Assembly: GCF_024461735.1 (NCBI RefSeq)
Contig: NZ_JANGAD010000012.1
Location: 1 to 59,034 of the forward strand
DNA length: 59,034 nt
Direction: 5' to 3'
Origin: Anaerotignum propionicum
GTDB taxonomy: Bacteria > Bacillota > Clostridia > Lachnospirales > Anaerotignaceae
The notes beneath the pieces were generated by a model that worked only from the letters and a program-made list of their open reading frames with translations, searched no databases and was not told where the DNA came from. This document shows, one piece after another, positions 8,969-18,529 of the stretch. Every line of letters starts with the position of its first letter. The first letter of the stretch is position 1. The position numbers and the translations under genes are program-made.

Positions 8969-9012
8969 TTGGAAGTACCGTCTCTTAAAAAGGCGGTACT
9001 TCCCATTTTTTT
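8969..9012 (+). terminator. Intrinsic terminator after the radical SAM gene
   Basis: Stem GGAAGTACCG/CGGTACTTCC with a loop of about 13 bases, followed by CATTTTTTT. Confidence 0.9.
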
Positions 9013-9042
9013 GTCATTTAATGCATTGAATAGAATAAGGGT

Positions 9043-9078
9043 AAAAAAGAAAGGGGGTCGACAGCATCGACCTCCTTT
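9043..9078 (-). terminator. Intrinsic terminator of recJ-apt
   Basis: On the - strand, a stem GGAGGTCGA/TCGACCCCC with one mismatch and a 4-base loop is followed by CTTTCTTTTTT, just after the apt stop. Confidence 0.8.
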
Positions 9079-9083
9079 TATTT

Positions 9084-9596
9084 TTAATAATGAATAACCG
9101 TTTCCACTTTATAGCCTTCCAACACATTACGACCCTTTAAAAAGCCCAATTCGATGAGGAAGTTCAAAGAAACCACTTCGGCACCTACACCTTCAACCAT
9201 ATCCACAATGGCTTTGGCCGTGCCTCCTGTTGCCAAAAGGTCATCTACAATCACTACCTTTTGTCCGGGTTTCACAGCATCCTTATGCATTTCAATGGTA
9301 GCTGTTCCGTATTCCAGAGAATAGTCTTTGCTGACAACCTCTGCGGGAAGCTTGCCTTTTTTTCGGATGGGGATAAATCCCTTTTTTAAATTATAAGCAA
9401 TTGGCATACCGAAAATAAAGCCTCTGGATTCTGGCCCTAAAACCAAATCAAATTCCAATCCTTCCAGCTTTTTCTGCATCTGATCTACTGCATCTACCAA
9501 ACCCTCTGCATCCTTTAGCAGAGTGGTGATATCCCGAAACATAACACCTTGTTCAGGGTAATCGGGAATAGATCTGATTTTATCCTTCAATTCCAT
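9084..9596 (-). CDS. apt: Adenine phosphoribosyltransferase
   Basis: A 170-residue cytoplasmic enzyme that makes AMP from adenine and PRPP, standard length. The PRPP-binding loop VVIVDDLLATGG lies at residues 114-125, and GPESRGF near 54 is the adenine-site segment typical of Apt. The gene begins 13 bp after recJ on the same strand, with a GGAGGAG site. The recJ-apt pair usually continues into relA in Firmicutes; here relA is on the opposite strand on the far side of a glycosidase gene. Confidence 0.96.
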   Translation of the reverse strand: MELKDKIRSIPDYPEQGVMFRDITTLLKDAEGLVDAVDQMQKKLEGLEFDLVLGPESRGFIFGMPIAYNLKKGFIPIRKKGKLPAEVVSKDYSLEYGTATIEMHKDAVKPGQKVVIVDDLLATGGTAKAIVDMVEGVGAEVVSLNFLIELGFLKGRNVLEGYKVETVIHY

Positions 9597-9609
9597 TTGA
9601 TGCTCCTCC

Positions 9610-11385
9610 TCATTTTGAAAGCCTAAAGTCTTTTATCATTAACTGCACGGAATTTCTGCCGTTATATGTATTGATTTCTATGCTATATGCAAAATCAAGT
9701 GTATGGCCTATTTTCCCACAACTCAGTATTTTATCACATTTTTCGTCAGGATACAATTCTTTTAATAAACACAGCATTTGGGAATAACCATCAAAAGATA
9801 AGGCTTGCAGGCGCACTCCGCTGGTCTTTTCAGATAATGTCATACGCAGAATATCTTTATTCTTCCCAATAAGATCCAGCCTTTCCACAAAGATATTTTT
9901 AGAAGCAAACAAGGGAGAAGGGTTTTCCTTTCCAAAGGGTGCTAAGGCTCTTATTTGTTTTGCCAATTCCATATCGATTTCAGAGAATTTCAGTTGTTTT
10001 TCCAAACGCAATGCAGGGGTCATTTGTTCCTCTGTTAATTCACATGTAGTATTCAGCCTATCTTTAAGCAATGGGATATTTTCTTTGGGTAGGGATAATC
10101 CCGCAGCCATGGCATGGCCACCAAAACGGGTGAACAATTCTTTGCATTGATAGAGGGATTGGAATAGGTGATACCCCTCAATGCTTCTTCCCGAACCCTT
10201 TGCACCATCTTCGGCAGCGGTGATTAAAACTACCGGACGATAATAGCATTCCTTTAGCCTACCTGCCACAATGCCCGCTATGCTTTCGTGGGTTTCTTCG
10301 TCAAATAAAATAAGAACCTTTTCTTTAAATAGACTATCTTTGACAATTCGCTCCATTGCCCGTTCTGTTGCTTGCGCGGTTAGAGATTTTCGCTCTTCAT
10401 TTAAGGAAATTAAGGTTTTGGCTATTTCCTTTGCTTTTTCGGCATCATCTTCGCAGAATAATTCTACCGCCTTTCTACCGCTTTCCAATCGGCCTGTGGC
10501 GTTGATGCATGGACCAATCATAAAACCAAGATGGTACTCGTTGATTGTTTTATCAGAAATTCCTGTTTCTTCAATTAAAGATTGCAAGCCTATATTTTGA
10601 GTTTTAGGGATTTCTGCAAGACCACAGCGGACTAAAATTCTGTTTTCATCCAGTAAATCAACAATATCACAAACGGTAGCAATGGCGGCAAAGCTCAGAA
10701 ATTCCTTTTCCAGCAGTTCATCTTTGATATCAAAAGCCTGTAATAAATGCAATGCGAATTTATAAGAAATTCCTCCGGCACAAAGCATAGGGAAGGGATA
10801 GTTGCAGTCCCTTTGTTTTGGGTCGATGATTGCATCTGCAATGGGGAGAATGTCTTTTTCTATGCCATCTTCAGTTGTAAAGCCCGGTTCATGATGGTCC
10901 AAAATAACAATGGTCATCCCCAGTTCCTTTGCTCTTTTCACCTCAGCCAAGGCGGCGATGCCATTATCGCAAGTAAAAAGAACACTGATCCCTTCTTGTG
11001 CCAAGGTTTCTATGGCGGCTAGATTTAATCCATAGCCTTCTTTTTGTCTGTGGGGAACATAATAAACGGCGGTACCGCCACATCTTAAAATTGCACGATA
11101 AAGAATTGTGGTGCTCATAACGCCATCTACGTCATAGTCTCCGTAAACAGCGATTTTTTTATTCTCCCGAATGCTCTTTGCAATTAATTCTATGCCTAAA
11201 CTGAAATCCTTCATGAGAATAGGATTTCGAAGATCTTCTATGGTTCCATATATAAAGCTTTTAGACTGCTGCCGCTCTGCCAGACCTCGGTTTGCCAATA
11301 CACAGGCAACAGCTTCCTTTATGCCTAATTCTTTTGCCATTATTGATGTGTCTATTTTTGATCTTTTCAGTAGCCAACGTTTCAT
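9610..11385 (-). CDS. recJ: Single-stranded-DNA-specific exonuclease RecJ
   Basis: A 591-residue DHH-superfamily nuclease. Metal-binding motifs are DYDVDG (83-88) and LDHHEPG (DHH at 163-165); the DHHA1 domain carries GGHAMAAGLSL near residue 420, followed by an OB-fold region. RecJ degrades single-stranded DNA 5' to 3' in recombinational repair. It is slightly longer than the usual minimal form and is followed directly by apt. A GGAGGAATAATAGG region precedes the ATG. Confidence 0.94.
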   Translation of the reverse strand: MKRWLLKRSKIDTSIMAKELGIKEAVACVLANRGLAERQQSKSFIYGTIEDLRNPILMKDFSLGIELIAKSIRENKKIAVYGDYDVDGVMSTTILYRAILRCGGTAVYYVPHRQKEGYGLNLAAIETLAQEGISVLFTCDNGIAALAEVKRAKELGMTIVILDHHEPGFTTEDGIEKDILPIADAIIDPKQRDCNYPFPMLCAGGISYKFALHLLQAFDIKDELLEKEFLSFAAIATVCDIVDLLDENRILVRCGLAEIPKTQNIGLQSLIEETGISDKTINEYHLGFMIGPCINATGRLESGRKAVELFCEDDAEKAKEIAKTLISLNEERKSLTAQATERAMERIVKDSLFKEKVLILFDEETHESIAGIVAGRLKECYYRPVVLITAAEDGAKGSGRSIEGYHLFQSLYQCKELFTRFGGHAMAAGLSLPKENIPLLKDRLNTTCELTEEQMTPALRLEKQLKFSEIDMELAKQIRALAPFGKENPSPLFASKNIFVERLDLIGKNKDILRMTLSEKTSGVRLQALSFDGYSQMLCLLKELYPDEKCDKILSCGKIGHTLDFAYSIEINTYNGRNSVQLMIKDFRLSK

Positions 11386-11603
11386 CCTATTATTCCTCCA
11401 ATTTTGTTAGTATATCATAAAAGAGGAGAAAAGGTGAATAGGGCAGAAGAAAGACTTGCTCTATATAATAGACAATATTCCAGGATGGGAAACCAATAAT
11501 ACATTTAATTTTTTATTGAAATCAAAAGAAAAATGAAATGAATACTATTTTTTTTTAATAAAAAAGACTATAATGTTAGCATACAAAGAAGGGGAGAATG
11601 CAT

Positions 11604-12752
11604 ATGAAACGATGGATAGCAGGAATATTGATAGCAGTGATGTGCCTTGGGACGGGGTGTGGGAATAAGACACAGCAAGAGACACCACCAGCGCAAGCCG
11701 TTAAAACTGCTGAGGAAATCAAGGATGAAGCCATTCAGGAAAAGATGGAAGAAATGACCTTAGAAGAAAAGCTTGGTCAGCTATTCATGGTCGATTTTAG
11801 AAATAATGAGGACGGAAGCGGAATGACGGTATTGAGCCAATCAGCCGCAGAACAAATAAAACAATATCATGTGGGTGGCGTAATTTTATTTGCGGAAAAT
11901 CTTGATACCCTAGAGCAGACGCAGAAGCTGACTAAGGATATGCAAGATGCCGCAGAAATTCCCTTATTCATTGGCATTGATGAAGAGGGCGGCAGGGTCT
12001 CTCGTTTGAATAAGAGTAATATTCCCCATGAAACCATTCCTTCCGCAGGAGAGATGACAGAACCGGCACAGGCGGAGGCGGCAGGAAAATCAATTGGGGA
12101 GGTCTTAGCAAAAATAGGTGTGAATGTGGATTTTGCCCCTGTTGCAGATGTGAACACAAACCCTGATAATCCTGTTATTGGAACGCGGGCTTATTCAAAT
12201 GAGCCTAATCAGGCAGGAGAAATGGTTTGCGCATTTCTCAAAGGCTTACAGGGTACAGGGGTCAGTGGTGCAGTCAAACATTTTCCGGGCCATGGCGATA
12301 CTGCCACAGATAGTCATAAAGGGGAGGTATTTGTTTCCCATGATTTGGAAAGACTGAAAGAAGTTGAGTTTGTTCCTTTTGAAAAGGCCATTGCATCGGG
12401 GGTTGATTTTGTCATGGTAGGGCATATTAAAACACCGAATGCAACTTCAGATAATCTTCCTGCAACCCTTTCATCCCAAGCTGTGGGATTTTTGAGAAAA
12501 GACTTGGGTTACAATGGTGTTGCCATAACTGATGCCATGAATATGCAGGCGATTTCCGATTATTATGGTGTTGGGGAATCGGCGTTGATGGTAATTTCTG
12601 CTGGCATCGATATTGTGTTAATGCCGGCGGACTTAGGTGAAGCATATAAAGCTTTACTGAACGGAGTTCAGGATGGGCGCATTCAGGAAGCACAAGTGGA
12701 TGAAAGCCTGAAGAGAATTTTAAGCTTGAAGTATGACAAGGGCTTACTGTAA
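11604..12752 (+). CDS. Glycoside hydrolase family 3 lipoprotein, NagZ-like
   Basis: A 382-residue GH3 enzyme with a lipoprotein signal peptide: MKRWIAGILIAVMC then LGTGC, the cysteine being the likely lipidation site (a slightly non-standard lipobox). The KHFPGHGDTATDSH motif (Lys225-His226 onward) is the NagZ hallmark carrying the His/Asp catalytic dyad, and the nucleophile is probably Asp310 in ITDAMNM. NagZ enzymes release beta-linked N-acetylglucosamine from muropeptides; a surface lipoprotein would act in wall recycling outside the cell. The ATG at 11604 is preferred over 11598, which abuts the GGGGAGA site. Confidence 0.88.
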   Translation: MKRWIAGILIAVMCLGTGCGNKTQQETPPAQAVKTAEEIKDEAIQEKMEEMTLEEKLGQLFMVDFRNNEDGSGMTVLSQSAAEQIKQYHVGGVILFAENLDTLEQTQKLTKDMQDAAEIPLFIGIDEEGGRVSRLNKSNIPHETIPSAGEMTEPAQAEAAGKSIGEVLAKIGVNVDFAPVADVNTNPDNPVIGTRAYSNEPNQAGEMVCAFLKGLQGTGVSGAVKHFPGHGDTATDSHKGEVFVSHDLERLKEVEFVPFEKAIASGVDFVMVGHIKTPNATSDNLPATLSSQAVGFLRKDLGYNGVAITDAMNMQAISDYYGVGESALMVISAGIDIVLMPADLGEAYKALLNGVQDGRIQEAQVDESLKRILSLKYDKGLL

Positions 12753-12866
12753 TTTAGAGAAATTCCTTGAAAATATAGGCATGAGAAGTTATAATCAATT
12801 TTACAGGTTTTTTCGACATTTATGTAAAAAAATGACAGTGTCATTAAAAATAAGGAGGTGATGGAC

Positions 12867-15098
12867 ATGGCAACAGCAGACCAATTATTCCAAGAGCTAC
12901 TGGAGCGGATTAAACAGTATCATCCGTCTAAGGATTTCAGTATGCTCGAAAGGGCGTATGCGCTGGCAGCAGATGCCCACAAGGAACAAAAAAGAAAATC
13001 AGGCGAGCCATATGTCATCCATCCCTTAAAAGTGGCATATATCTTAGCGGAGCTTGAATTGGACATGGAATCCATCGTGGCGGGAATTCTCCACGATGTG
13101 ATTGAAGATACCAATTACAGCCATGATGATATCGCCAAGTTATTTAGTGAAGAAGTTGCTTCTTTGGTTGATGGTGTTACCAAGCTGGGTAAGCTTTCTT
13201 ATACAACCAAGGAAGAAATTCAAGCGGAAAATTACCGCAAAATGTTCCTTGCTATGGCCAAGGATATCCGTGTTATTTTGATTAAGCTGGCAGACAGACT
13301 TCATAATATGCGTACGCTGAATTATATGACACCGGAAAAGCAGCATGAAAAAGCCCAAGAGACCTTGGATATTTATGCACCTTTAGCCCATAGACTGGGT
13401 ATTTCCAAAATCCGTACGGAAATGGAGGATCTTTGCTTTAAATATTTGAACCCGGAAGCTTATTTTGATTTAGCGGCAAAGATTGAGAAAAAACGGGTGG
13501 AGCGGGAAGCCTTTGTACAAAACATTGTCACTGAGGTTAAAACAAAAATGGACGAAGCCGGAATTTCCGGTAAAATAGAAGGCAGAAGCAAGCATTTTTT
13601 CAGTATCTATAAAAAGATGGTGAACCAGAATAAGACGCTGGATCAAATATATGATTTGTTTGCTGTGCGTGCCATTGTAGACAGTATTAAGGATTGTTAT
13701 GCTGTTTTGGGAATTGTGCATACCATGTATACCCCCATGCTGGGGCGGTTTAAAGATTACATTGCCATGCCTAAGCCCAATATGTATCAGTCCTTGCATA
13801 ACACCCTAATTGGCCCTAACGGACAGCCTTTTGAGATTCAGATTCGTACTTGGGACATGCATCGTACCAGTGAATACGGTATTGCTGCCCATTGGAAATA
13901 TAAAGAGGGTAAAACGGGAGACGCCAGCGAAAAGACAGAGGAAGAAAAGCTTGTTTGGCTACGCCAAATTTTGGAGTGGCAAAGGGATATGTCCGATAAT
14001 AAGGAATACCTGGATACCATAAAGCTGGATCTAAATGTATTTACCACTCAGGTATATGCGTTTACACCACAAGGCCGTGTGGTGCAGCTGCCAAAAGATT
14101 CTACACCCATTGACTTTGCTTATATGATTCATTCTGCCGTTGGGAACAAAATGGTAGGGGCTCGGGTAAATAACCGTATGGTTACCATCGATTATAATAT
14201 TCAAAATGGCGATATTGTAGAGATTATGACCTCCCAAAATTCAAGGGGGCCTAGCCGAGATTGGCTTACATTGGTAAAAAGCTCTCAAGCTAGATCGAAA
14301 ATCAAGCAATGGTTTAAAAAGGAAGAAAAGGAAGATAACATTCTTCGTGGAAAAGAAATGCTTATCAGCGATATGAAGAAAAAGGGCTATTTGTCCAATG
14401 ACCTTCTGCGTCCCGAGTGGATGGAGCTGATTATGGATAAATACGACTTCAAAAACTGGGATTCCATTATGGCTGCTATCGGTTATGGTGGTATTAAGGA
14501 AGGGCAGGTAGTCAACCGCCTGATTGATGAGTATTTAAAAGAGAAACGAAAAAAACAAACGGCAGAGGAAATCTTGCAGGATTTTGAAAAAACCGTTGAC
14601 CAAAAGCCCATACCCAAGAAGAAAAAAAGCAAAAGCGGTATTGTGGTTGAGGGAATTGGGGATGTTGCAGTGCGTTTTTCAAAATGTTGCAGCCCAGTAC
14701 CCGGAGATGAGATCATCGGTTTTGTTACAAGAGGCCGTGGCGTTACCATTCATCGAACAGACTGTGTCAATATTATGAATTTAAGCGATGATGAAAGAGG
14801 CCGTTTAATCAATGCGGAGTGGGATGCTCACTATACCCACGGGGATGTTTTGAGTGCAGCTTATTGGGCTGAAATTCGAGTGATTGCCAACGACAGAACG
14901 GGGCTTTTGTTTGAAATTAGCAGGCTGCTGGCGGATGAGGATGTTGCGGTGAAGGGCTTTAATATCCGCACCACCAAAGATATGCTGGCGATCTTCAACA
15001 TTACGCTGGAGATTAGAACAAAGGATCAGTTGATACGAATTACAAAACGGATTAAAGGCGTAAAAGATGTTATAGATATTGAACGTGTGACAGGATAA
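12867..15098 (+). CDS. relA: Bifunctional (p)ppGpp synthetase/hydrolase RelA/SpoT
   Basis: A 743-residue Rel protein with full domain order: HD hydrolase (His52, His76-Asp77 in ILHDVIEDTN), synthetase (GRSKHFFSIYKKM, YQSLHNT and EIQIRT near 310-330), TGS (VYAFTPQGRVVQLP near 385), zinc-finger/helical region (RFSKCCSPVPGDEI) and C-terminal ACT. The intact HD motif indicates that it also hydrolyses (p)ppGpp. The ATG at 12867 follows AAGGAGGTG with good spacing; GTG 12858 and ATG 12861 lie within or against that site. It begins a relA-dtd-hemZ-hisS run. Confidence 0.96.
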   Translation: MATADQLFQELLERIKQYHPSKDFSMLERAYALAADAHKEQKRKSGEPYVIHPLKVAYILAELELDMESIVAGILHDVIEDTNYSHDDIAKLFSEEVASLVDGVTKLGKLSYTTKEEIQAENYRKMFLAMAKDIRVILIKLADRLHNMRTLNYMTPEKQHEKAQETLDIYAPLAHRLGISKIRTEMEDLCFKYLNPEAYFDLAAKIEKKRVEREAFVQNIVTEVKTKMDEAGISGKIEGRSKHFFSIYKKMVNQNKTLDQIYDLFAVRAIVDSIKDCYAVLGIVHTMYTPMLGRFKDYIAMPKPNMYQSLHNTLIGPNGQPFEIQIRTWDMHRTSEYGIAAHWKYKEGKTGDASEKTEEEKLVWLRQILEWQRDMSDNKEYLDTIKLDLNVFTTQVYAFTPQGRVVQLPKDSTPIDFAYMIHSAVGNKMVGARVNNRMVTIDYNIQNGDIVEIMTSQNSRGPSRDWLTLVKSSQARSKIKQWFKKEEKEDNILRGKEMLISDMKKKGYLSNDLLRPEWMELIMDKYDFKNWDSIMAAIGYGGIKEGQVVNRLIDEYLKEKRKKQTAEEILQDFEKTVDQKPIPKKKKSKSGIVVEGIGDVAVRFSKCCSPVPGDEIIGFVTRGRGVTIHRTDCVNIMNLSDDERGRLINAEWDAHYTHGDVLSAAYWAEIRVIANDRTGLLFEISRLLADEDVAVKGFNIRTTKDMLAIFNITLEIRTKDQLIRITKRIKGVKDVIDIERVTG

Positions 15099-15113
15099 AA
15101 ATAGGAGGAGCTT

Positions 15114-15566
15114 ATGCGTGGTGTATTGCAAAGAGTGACAAGTGCCAGTGTTACGGTGGATGGCCAGGTAATCGGTGAAATTGGAAAGGGCATTATGGTG
15201 CTTTTCGGTATGCTGGGAACTGATGATGAAAAGACCATGGAATATATGCTGGATAAGGTGGTAAACCTTCGAATTTTTGAAGATGATAACGGGAAAATGA
15301 ACCTTTCTCTTTTGGATATTGATGGTGAGCTGTTAATTGTTCCGAATTTTACCCTTTATGGTGATTCCAGAAAGGGCAGAAGACCCGGTTATTCCAGCGG
15401 AGCGGCGCCGGATGTAGCTGCAGGGCTGTTTGAAAGATTGTGTGAAAAAGCCAAGGCAATGCCTATCAAAAAAGTTGCAACAGGTCAGTTTCAGGCAGAT
15501 ATGAAGGTAGCCTTGGTAAATGATGGCCCTGTTACACTACTTTTGGATAGCGAAAAATTATTTTAA
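15114..15566 (+). CDS. dtd: D-aminoacyl-tRNA deacylase
   Basis: A 150-residue Dtd homologue, normal length. Motifs seen are MRGVLQRVTSASVTVDG at the N-terminus, YGDSRKGRRPGYSSGAAP in the middle and the C-terminal LVNDGPVTLLL segment that forms the cross-subunit active site. It hydrolyses D-amino acids (and glycine mischarged on tRNA-Ala) from tRNA. It lies 15 bp after relA with an AGGAGG site, the conserved Firmicutes order. Confidence 0.95.
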   Translation: MRGVLQRVTSASVTVDGQVIGEIGKGIMVLFGMLGTDDEKTMEYMLDKVVNLRIFEDDNGKMNLSLLDIDGELLIVPNFTLYGDSRKGRRPGYSSGAAPDVAAGLFERLCEKAKAMPIKKVATGQFQADMKVALVNDGPVTLLLDSEKLF

Positions 15567-15583
15567 AGCAAAGGGAATTACGA

Positions 15584-17032
15584 ATGATACACTATATTCT
15601 TCAGGGACATGAACTGCAAAATGATGTACAGACAATGATTCAGGTTTTTTATCCAAACCTTCATTATATCCGAACGGAGGAAGCTGCCTCTTTAGGCTTA
15701 TCCGTTCTCAGTTGTATGGAAAATGGCATTGCTTCGGCAATGCTTTATCGTGATGGGGAAAAGGTGCATGAATGGTCTTTACCATATGGGGAAGACACAT
15801 CAGAAAAGGAAGAAAAGCGACTAGTAAAGCTTACAATTTATGAGCTTCTAAAGAGAGAAACAGGTTTGCGTCCCCAATGGGGCTTACTTACAGGGGTGCG
15901 CCCCGCAAAAATTATCAGCGGGCTTTTGGCAGAAGGGAAAAGCGATGAATTTGCCTTAGAATACTTGACAAAGGATTACCTGGTAATGGAGCACAAGGCA
16001 AGACTTGCCCTAACCGTTGCCAAGGCAGAGCAAAAGCTTTTGGGTAGAAACAAGCCCAACGATATCAGTCTGTATATTGGTATTCCTTTTTGCCCAACCA
16101 GATGCTTATATTGCTCCTTTACTGCATATCCCTTGGCGCAGTATAAAGATAGGGTAGATGAATATTTGGATGCTATGTTTCGAGAATTGGAATTCTTGGC
16201 TGAGTATGGTAAGGACTTTGAACTGAAGAATATTTACATCGGTGGAGGTACACCCACTTCTTTATCGGAACTGCAATTGGAGCGGCTTTTGAGAAAGGTG
16301 GCAGAGCTATTTCATACAGAGGATATGGAATATACCGTGGAAGCGGGACGTCCCGATACCATCACTAAGGAAAAACTGCGGTTGATGAAGGAATATGGTG
16401 TAAACCGTATCTCCATTAATCCTCAAACCATGAATGAGGAAACCTTAAAGCGAATTGGAAGAAAGCATTCTGTAGAAGATATTCGCCGGGTTTTTCATGA
16501 AGCCCGAGAGTTGGGACATGAAAATATCAATATGGATTTGATTTTAGGCTTACCAGGGGAGGAACCCCTAGATGTGGAACAAACCATGAAGGAAATTTTA
16601 GCATTGGCTCCAGATAATATTACGGTGCATACGTTGGCGGTAAAACGGGCATCTCGTTTGAAGGAGGAATTTGACAAGCATACCTTATCAACGGCAGAGT
16701 CTCTGGAAAAAATGCTTGCCATAGCTGCGGAATATGCAGAAAAAATGGGCATGGAGCCTTATTATATGTATCGTCAGAAAAATATGGTTGGGAATTTTGA
16801 AAACGTTGGTTACTGCCATCCCGGTAAAGAGGGTGTATACAACGTTCAAATTATGGAGGAAAAACAAACGGTTTTGGCGGCGGGGGCAGGAGCAAGCACA
16901 AAAACTGTGGACCCTGTTACGGATAAAATTGAGCGAGTTTTTAACGTCAAGAGTGTTGAGGATTATATCGCAAGGATTGACGAAATGATTGCAAGAAAGG
17001 AACAGGGATTACCTAAAGGAGGATGGAAATGA
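15584..17032 (+). CDS. hemZ: Oxygen-independent coproporphyrinogen dehydrogenase-like HemZ
   Basis: A 482-residue radical SAM protein of the HemN/HemZ family. It has an N-terminal extension of about 160 residues, then the cluster motif CPTRCLYCSF near residue 171 and IYIGGGTPTSL. HemZ proteins are annotated as oxygen-independent coproporphyrinogen III oxidases, though many anaerobes carry them without a heme pathway, so the true reaction is uncertain. The gene sits between dtd and hisS, a typical Clostridia order, and its stop overlaps the hisS start (ATGA). Confidence 0.88.
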   Translation: MIHYILQGHELQNDVQTMIQVFYPNLHYIRTEEAASLGLSVLSCMENGIASAMLYRDGEKVHEWSLPYGEDTSEKEEKRLVKLTIYELLKRETGLRPQWGLLTGVRPAKIISGLLAEGKSDEFALEYLTKDYLVMEHKARLALTVAKAEQKLLGRNKPNDISLYIGIPFCPTRCLYCSFTAYPLAQYKDRVDEYLDAMFRELEFLAEYGKDFELKNIYIGGGTPTSLSELQLERLLRKVAELFHTEDMEYTVEAGRPDTITKEKLRLMKEYGVNRISINPQTMNEETLKRIGRKHSVEDIRRVFHEARELGHENINMDLILGLPGEEPLDVEQTMKEILALAPDNITVHTLAVKRASRLKEEFDKHTLSTAESLEKMLAIAAEYAEKMGMEPYYMYRQKNMVGNFENVGYCHPGKEGVYNVQIMEEKQTVLAAGAGASTKTVDPVTDKIERVFNVKSVEDYIARIDEMIARKEQGLPKGGWK

Positions 17033-18276
17033 TTCAGTTGGTGAAAGGCACAAAGGATATTTATGCCGCAGAGGTAACTGCTTGGCAGGAAATCGAAAAT
17101 AAAATGAGACGGCTTTGCCATACCTTTGGAATTGGCGAAATCAGAACACCCATTATTGAATTTACAGAGCTTTTTGTGCGTGGCGTTGGTGAAACTACAG
17201 ATATTGTGCAAAAGGAGATGTATACCTTTACAGATGATGGAGATCGCTCCTTAACGTTGCGTCCTGAGGGTACAGCAGGTGTTGCTCGTGCGTATATTGA
17301 GCACGGGATGCACAATCAGGCACAGCCAACAAAACTGTATTATATTTCCCCTACCTTCCGCTGCGAAAATACCCAGGCGGGTCGTCAGCGTCAGTTTCAC
17401 CAATTTGGCGTAGAAATGCTGGGTTCCTACAGTCCTGCTCAGGATGCAGAATCCATTTCGGTAGCTGCTGCTTTATTGGAGGAGATGGGCATTGAAGGTG
17501 TTGAGCTGCGGATAAACAGCTTGGGTTGCCCGGATTGCCGAAGCCGCTACAACAAAACCCTACGGGATTTTATTGGACAGAATTTGGATAAGCTTTGTCC
17601 TACTTGCAAGGAGCGTTTTGAAAAGAACCCTTTGCGGGTTTTGGATTGTAAGGAAGAAAGATGTAAAGAAATTATTGCAAATGCACCCTCTGTTCTAGAA
17701 TGTCTGGATGAGGAATGCACCGAACATTTCCAAAAGGTACAAGATATTTTGACTGAGATGGGCATTGCTTTTACCATTGACCCCAAAATTGTCCGTGGTT
17801 TAGACTACTACACCAGAACAGTGTTTGAATTTGTTTCTGATGGGCTTACTGTTTGCGGTGGTGGTCGTTATGATAAACTGATTGAAGAATGCGGCGGAAA
17901 GCCGACGGGTGCTGTTGGGTTTGGATTGGGTATTGAGCGGTTGGTTATGATTTTAGAAAAGCAAAAGGGTGAAATTACGGAAGTACCCAAAAGAGATGTA
18001 TTTATTGGTTCCATGGGAGATAAGGGTTTTGTGAAGGCCCAAGGAATTGCTTTGGCTCTGAGAAAAGCCGGTATTTCTGCAGATTGCGATACTGTTGAGA
18101 GAAGCGTAAAAGCGCAGATGAAATATGCCAATAAAATTGGTGCAAGATACTCCTTAGTTATTGGTGACAGTGAATTGGAAAATGATACAGTGGAATTGAA
18201 AGAAATGGAAACCGGTGAAAAGACAACGGTCACTCTGTCAGAATTGTCTCAAGTTTTAGCAGAGAAGTGCAAATAA
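17029..18276 (+). CDS. hisS: Histidine-tRNA ligase
   Basis: A 415-residue class II aminoacyl-tRNA synthetase. Seen: VKGTKDIY at the start, motif 2 TFRCENTQAGRQRQFHQFG, the HisA-type GLDYYTRTVFEF segment, motif 3 AVGFGLGIERL and a C-terminal anticodon-binding domain (VFIGSMGDKG onward). The ATG at 17029 overlaps the hemZ stop as ATGA and has AAAGGAGG 6 bases upstream, so translation is probably coupled. An in-frame ATG at 17023 overlaps the ribosome site. Followed by a weak terminator. Confidence 0.96.
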   Translation: MIQLVKGTKDIYAAEVTAWQEIENKMRRLCHTFGIGEIRTPIIEFTELFVRGVGETTDIVQKEMYTFTDDGDRSLTLRPEGTAGVARAYIEHGMHNQAQPTKLYYISPTFRCENTQAGRQRQFHQFGVEMLGSYSPAQDAESISVAAALLEEMGIEGVELRINSLGCPDCRSRYNKTLRDFIGQNLDKLCPTCKERFEKNPLRVLDCKEERCKEIIANAPSVLECLDEECTEHFQKVQDILTEMGIAFTIDPKIVRGLDYYTRTVFEFVSDGLTVCGGGRYDKLIEECGGKPTGAVGFGLGIERLVMILEKQKGEITEVPKRDVFIGSMGDKGFVKAQGIALALRKAGISADCDTVERSVKAQMKYANKIGARYSLVIGDSELENDTVELKEMETGEKTTVTLSELSQVLAEKCK

Positions 18277-18345
18277 TGTGAATCAGGTTATAAAATGATT
18301 CTGTATTATGCATAAAAATAGAGTAATAAACACAAATATATAGAT

Positions 18346-18384
18346 AAAAAAGCGTCTCTTAATTTCTTGGAGGCGCTTTTCTAT
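18346..18384 (+). terminator. Weak intrinsic terminator after hisS
   Basis: Stem AAGCGTCTC/GAGGCGCTT with one G-T pair and an 11-base loop, followed by a short TTTTCT tract. Confidence 0.6.
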
Positions 18385-18529
18385 GCAATAATTGTATGGT
18401 TGGTTATATTTATTTGAAATGCCTTGTATTTCTGATAGGAAAGTGATAGCATAATATGATAAATGGCGGGACATGTATCTAATTAAATGCATGGAATTTT
18501 AGAATTGATAGATTCAAGGAGGAAGTAAA

